From: Monarcha castaneiventris obscurior | Taxonomy: Eukaryota > Chordata > Aves > Passeriformes > Monarchidae | Length of the DNA: 64,000 bases | Direction of reading: 5' to 3' | Assembly: GCA_026261815.1 (NCBI GenBank) | Contig: JAMPIT010000484.1 | Span: 17,288,501 to 17,352,500 of the forward strand | Shown here: piece after piece, positions 59,643-64,000 of the stretch | How positions within the stretch are numbered: the first letter of the stretch is position 1 | Layout of the letters: each line of letters starts with the position of its first letter | Notes under the pieces: generated by a model | Told to the model about the DNA's origin: nothing | Databases searched by the model: none | What the model saw: the letters and a program-made list of their open reading frames with translations, nothing else | Program-made: the position numbers and the translations under genes

Positions 59643-61169
59643 ATGTCCTCGCCGGTGCCCGCGGACCCGCTCTGGCCGCGGGTGGCAAAGCTGTTCCTGC
59701 TGCTGCTCCAGCTGTGCGCCCCCCGAGCCTCCCCGCAGCCCCACCGCTGCCCTGACGCCTGCATCTGCACCTCCGACCTGCTGAGCTGCAGCCGGCAGAA
59801 GCTGCTGCAGGTGCCCCAGGCACTGCCGCGCACCGCCACCACGCTGGACCTCAGCCACAACGCCCTCACCCAACTCCACGACCGCTGGCTGGCCGCCCTC
59901 CCACACCTTGAGGCCCTTCACATCAGCCACAACCAGATTCGGAACCTTTCTCCGCAGGCTTTCCACAATGCCTCCTTCCTGCGGCACCTGGACATGTCCT
60001 CCAACCACCTGCATGCTGTGGAGACGCACTACTTCGAGGCGCTGGTGAGCCTGGAGGAGCTGCTGCTCTACAACAACCGCATCACGCGGGTGGATGAAAA
60101 CGCCTTTGCCAAGCTGAGTGGTCTGCGGAAAGTCTACCTGAGCTGGAACAACCTGACCACCTTCCCCTTCCATGCAGTGCAGGGGCTGGGAATCTCCAAC
60201 CTCCGCACGCTGGACCTCTCCTCCAACAGCCTGAGCAGCATCCCCGTGGAGGTGCTGGCGGCTCTGCCCGAAAGCATCGGCAATGGCTTGTACCTGCACA
60301 ACAACCCCATCAGGTGCAGCTGCCCGCTCTACCTGATGCTCCAGCGCTGGAATCAGCAAGGTTTCAGCTCCGTGAAAGATTTCTTTGAGGAACACACATG
60401 CAAGGTGTCTGACAACGTGCCCCGGTCCCTGATCAAGTTCCTCAAACACAGCCGCACGTTTGAGAACTGCTCGGCGAGCGCCGAAGACGCGAACCTCTCG
60501 CACTTGGAGGCGATGGTGGGCCAGCCCATCCTGCTCACCTGTAACACCAGTAACACCAGCCTGCCACACGCAGCCACCACCTATATGTGGATTACCCCTC
60601 ACCACGAGCCCATCAAACACCCTGGGAACAGCAATCTTTCCCTGGAGGTCTATCTCAACGGCAGCCTGAGGATCGCCGTAGCCAAGCCCTGGCTCTCAGG
60701 GGTCTACGTAGGCTTGGCCATGAACAGCCCCTACAACTTCAGCAGGATGTGCGAGTTCAACGTGACCGTCCTCTACCCCAAGCCAGCTGAGGAGACCTTC
60801 AGCACTGGCCTCACGACCCTGCTGGGCTGCATTGTGAGCCTGGTGCTGGTGATCATCTACTTGTACCTCACGCCATGCCGCTGCCTGGGCTGCTGCAAGA
60901 AGCCGGCCCCGCTCAGCCCCCCGCAGGAGTGCAGCGCCCAGTCCTCCATCCTCAGCACCACTCCTCCTGCCACTGATGGGCCAAACCGCAAGGCCAGCGC
61001 CAACAAACACGTTGTCTTCCTCGAGCCCATCAGGGAGACACAGAACGGCAAGATCCGCCTGGCCCTCGGCGAGGACTTCCCTGACCCCAAACACCCCAAG
61101 GTCCTGCAGCTCAAGTCAGACACAGAGTCCATCAGCTCCGTCTTTTCTGACACCCCCATTGTGTCTTAG
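59643..61169 (+). CDS. AMIGO3: AMIGO adhesion molecule with Ig-like domain 3, single exon
   Basis: A type I membrane adhesion protein, 508 aa (human about 504), encoded in one exon. Signal peptide about residues 15-33 (AKLFLLLLQLCAPRAS). LRRNT with CPDACICTSDLLSC at 36-49. About six leucine-rich repeats at 65-215, with motifs such as LDLSHNALTQLHDRWL. LRRCT at about 220-276 (NPIRCSCPLYLMLQRW). One Ig domain with Cys300, Trp316 and Cys370. Several N-glycosylation sequons (NTS, NLS, NGS, NFS, NVT). The membrane helix is at about 389-411, and a 97-residue cytoplasmic tail ends SDTPIVS. AMIGO proteins support neurite growth and homophilic or heterophilic adhesion. Position inside RNF123 and the divergent tail favour AMIGO3 over AMIGO1 or AMIGO2. 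Confidence 0.95.
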   Translation: MSSPVPADPLWPRVAKLFLLLLQLCAPRASPQPHRCPDACICTSDLLSCSRQKLLQVPQALPRTATTLDLSHNALTQLHDRWLAALPHLEALHISHNQIRNLSPQAFHNASFLRHLDMSSNHLHAVETHYFEALVSLEELLLYNNRITRVDENAFAKLSGLRKVYLSWNNLTTFPFHAVQGLGISNLRTLDLSSNSLSSIPVEVLAALPESIGNGLYLHNNPIRCSCPLYLMLQRWNQQGFSSVKDFFEEHTCKVSDNVPRSLIKFLKHSRTFENCSASAEDANLSHLEAMVGQPILLTCNTSNTSLPHAATTYMWITPHHEPIKHPGNSNLSLEVYLNGSLRIAVAKPWLSGVYVGLAMNSPYNFSRMCEFNVTVLYPKPAEETFSTGLTTLLGCIVSLVLVIIYLYLTPCRCLGCCKKPAPLSPPQECSAQSSILSTTPPATDGPNRKASANKHVVFLEPIRETQNGKIRLALGEDFPDPKHPKVLQLKSDTESISSVFSDTPIVS

Positions 61170-62060
61170 TGGGACAGAGCTGGGAGTAGAGCCGAGGCCT
61201 CCTTGAGAGCTGGTTTCCTCCATCGCTGCTAGAACAGGATTATTGGGCATCCCGAATTCCTGGCTTGACCACAACCCACAGGAGTGACTGACATCACCCA
61301 CAACCGCTTCAGCCATGGGCTCCTGGTGGGTTCTGGGCCACGGGCACATTGGTGCCCAGCAAGAGCACCCTGCATAATCCACTGGCAATGGCCGTGTTAG
61401 CACAAGGGTAACGCTGATGAACCCAGCATGCTGGAGAAACGCCCCTTCATTTGGGCACCCACCCTCCCTAATGTAACACCCGAGCTGGGGGTCTGCCAAT
61501 GTCCGCAGGCATGAGATGCCCAACCTGACACCACTGCCACAGACCACCCCCCCAGGCCAAGGAATAGCTGTGACAAGTGGGACATTGTCCTGGCTCATGC
61601 CAGAGCCCTCAGGAATGGCGATACCACCGTCCTCTCCCAGCCCATGCCATGGCTGGGAGCAGGGGACTGTGACCCCATCACAAGCAGGGGGTACACACCC
61701 TCTCCCCAAATGTGGCCACGCAGGAGGGATGGAGCTCAGCGCCTCACCAGCCACGCAGCCAAGCAAACCTTACAAGCTTTTGCTTCCCGAGAAGCTGTAA
61801 ATCGTCAAGGCAGGATTAGGTGACGAGACACAGCGCCCCAGCCCGCATTGCTCAGAGCTCCCCGTGCCACCAAGGACACTGAGGTCTCCGATGCACCACG
61901 CGCTCCTTCGCTGCTTCTCCTTGAGGCGGACACGCGCTGCTCAAGCACAGCTATTTAGGCAGTAACCTAATCAGCCTATCGATAAATGTGAGTAATCCTC
62001 CCCTCTCCTGGGTCGTAATTCTCTAGTTCCATTGGAATAAAAATGCCTATTTTTTTAAGC
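61170..62060 (+). other. AMIGO3: AMIGO3 3' UTR
   Basis: Runs from the stop codon to AATAAA at 62036-62041. No ORF of note. The last 120 bp are AT-richer. Confidence 0.6.
62036..62041 (+). terminator. AMIGO3: AMIGO3 polyadenylation signal AATAAA
   Basis: The first canonical AATAAA after the AMIGO3 stop, 867 bp downstream. Confidence 0.6.
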
Positions 62061-64000
62061 TCACGCTGGGCTGAGTGTCTCCTTGCCCTTGCAGCAGTGT
62101 GCAGCCACCCTGCAGCTCATGGGCACAGCGGTGGGAGGCTGAGATCTGAGGGAGCCCCCAATTCCTGCAGGCCCAGCACACAGAGCCAGGCAATCTGCAC
62201 TGGATTGGCAGCCCTTGTTCCCATCAAATGGCCTTCAGGTGGCCTTGGCAAAGGGGTTAAATGTGCTGGTGGCCTGGTGCTGCTCAGAGAGAAGCATCCA
62301 GTGTCCTTGTCCTTGGGAGGGCAGGTCCCTAAAATGATGCTTAGGAGCTGGGGAAGGAGCAGCACTGACTGACATGAGAGCATGTCCAGACCCTGAAAGG
62401 AACAAGCAGGGTTTAGATGCAGGGGAAAGGCACTCCTAGGGATGGGATTGGCCCTGCTTTTGGCTTAGTAGTGGTGCTCCCTGCAGATGCAGCCCCCCAC
62501 TTGTGTCACCTGCACTGCCTTCCCTGGCATCCACCCTTGCCTCTTCCTGAAACAGGGAGTGGTTCTGCCCCCTCCAAAATACCTGTCTGATCCCACAGAG
62601 GGATAAGGGTATCCCAGCCAGCTGCCAGTCACCAGTATCCCATCCACAGCTGGAGCAGGAGCATGTGGCCATCACATGCAGCACAGGGGAGGCTGGGGCT
62701 ATTCTGTGGGCAGGAGCACAGCTCAGCCACCATGGGGACCAGGATCCTTTAGAGACCTGCAGCTCCCTCCCACGGCTGAGCACCCTGGTCCCAAGAGCTG
62801 CTGGCAGCCCAGTGACTGGTGGGAGGGGAAGAACCCTGTGGCATCGGGACCCCACTAGCACACATCCTTTGACTTTTTCAGCCAGGGAACAAGCCGCTTT
62901 TATCCCAGCAAAAACTCAACTTCGCACCCAAATAAATCGCTAAAACCACCCCCCCTGCCAATCCAAGGAGGGGAGAGTGTTTGGGAGAGCAGCTCTCCTG
63001 AGCCAGCCCGGCCTCCCAGCGCTGCTCCTCACAGTGACCTTGTGCAGCTCCGTGCGATCCGAGCCCCGCGGCTGGCGGAGGTGACGGATGCGCAGCGACA
63101 GGCCCCGCTGGCCTGTGCCCCCGCTCCCCACGCTGGCCCTGTCACCTCACGTTAGCACAGAGTCCTGATGGGCCCAGGACGCCGTGCTGGCCACACCGGG
63201 GGCTGCCAGGGGGTGATGGGTGCGTCGGTGTCAGGCACAGAGGGGAGTGGCACCTTGAGGGTGGAGCTGAGGTGCTGCCATCACCCCTGGCTTTGCACCC
63301 AGGCAGGGATCCCATGGAAAGGAAGGTTTGAATTTGACTTGGGAATGTCTGGGAAAGAGAAGAGATGCAGCTGACTGCACCCAGGTCCAAACCAGTCAAG
63401 GGCACCGACCCGAGTGTGGCCTGCATCTGCTGAGACAGTGCCAAGCCCGTGCCAGAGCATGTGCCAAATCTAAGCACCACATCTTCCTCTGGAAGGAAAG
63501 ACAAAGTGCAGCTCTGGGCCCCGGCACCAGGAGTGGCTGTTACCCACCCATTATCGCCTTATCATCCTTGTCTGTCTCCTCGAAAATCTTCCCCTTCCCC
63601 ACTGCCAACACCAGCTTCCCAGGCATTAGCATTCCTGCAAACCTGCATCCCCCGCTGAGGATAATGACTGAAGCTTGGGGAAAGCTCAGGGAGTGTAAGA
63701 AAAGCTCCCAGGGGCTTTTCCAGGGCGACACCAGCCTGAAAAAGCCCAGGAGAGTTCTTCTAGGCTGGCTGCAATTCTCCTATCCCCGCAGGAAAGCTGA
63801 GGCTTGCTCTCCGAGGTTTGTACCCGTGCTGCCCTCAAGGGATCTCACTGCCTTTACCCAGGAAAGTCCTGCTGCTGCTTTTCACACATTCCTGATGCTC
63901 AGAAAGGATCCCACACCACACTGCTGATCCAATGAGCACTGGGAGGCGGTTTGAACTGTCGAAGCAGTTCATTAGGCAGCCTGAAAGGCAGAACATCTCA
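62061..64000. other. Intronic sequence downstream of AMIGO3, nothing recognised
   Basis: About 1.9 kb of moderately GC-rich RNF123 intron. A patch near 63540-63680 contains several TTATC/GATA-type motifs but nothing decisive. No exon, repeat family or RNA gene seen. Confidence 0.5.

Larger units (their letters stand above)
57853..64000 (-). other. RNF123: RNF123 intron running past the window end
   Basis: I find no further RNF123 exon between 57853 and 64000 on the minus strand, so the intron is at least 6.1 kb. It hosts AMIGO3. Other parts (57860-58850 and 62050-64000) hold no gene I can support. Confidence 0.7.

Noticed and set aside
61200..64000. Further RNF123 exons after AMIGO3
   Set aside because: Minus-strand frames here show no similarity to the RNF123 body and no convincing exon with both splice sites.

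Overview
This is vertebrate nuclear DNA, almost certainly from a bird. All protein genes carry short GT-AG introns, the ends are GC-rich and gene-dense, and the repeats are avian (CR1 LINE pieces and an LTR of a type I associate with songbird ERVL-like retroviruses). The gene order UBA7, INKA1, CDHR4, IP6K1, GMPPB, RNF123/AMIGO3 matches the mirror image of human 3p21.31. I assembled gene models by hand from splice sites and reading phase. Every model closes in frame. CDHR4 (767 codons plus stop) and GMPPB (360 codons plus stop) have close to the human lengths, which supports the exon choices.

Layout. 1-5.4 kb: the C-terminal 621 codons of UBA7 (+), whose 5' part lies before the window. 5.5-8.0 kb: INKA1 (-), two coding exons, tail-to-tail with UBA7, with a CpG-rich promoter near 7.8-8.1 kb. 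8.6-14.5 kb: CDHR4 (+), 20 coding exons. 14.7-16.4 kb: an intergenic stretch with possible regulatory blocks, a 42-bp minisatellite and the CpG/CCAAT promoter of IP6K1. 16.4-53.6 kb: IP6K1 (+), with two predicted noncoding 5' exons, a 28-kb AT-richer intron holding the retroelements, five coding exons at 45.3-51.6 kb and a 2-kb 3' UTR. 53.9-56.4 kb: GMPPB (+), eight coding exons, preceded by a GC-rich minisatellite. 56.5-57.9 kb: the last four exons of RNF123 (-), tail-to-tail with GMPPB. From 57.9 kb to the window end runs the next RNF123 intron, which contains the single-exon gene AMIGO3 (+) at 59.6-61.2 kb.

The genes do not form a pathway. They cover ubiquitin-like activation (UBA7), E3 ligation (RNF123), PAK4 inhibition (INKA1), cadherin and LRR/Ig adhesion (CDHR4, AMIGO3), inositol pyrophosphate synthesis (IP6K1) and GDP-mannose synthesis (GMPPB). 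I found no new multigene system. The more interesting items are regulatory: overlapping upstream ORFs in IP6K1, one of whose stop codons exists only after splicing; GC-rich minisatellites beside two promoters; homeodomain/TCF-like blocks between genes; and two tightly convergent gene ends.
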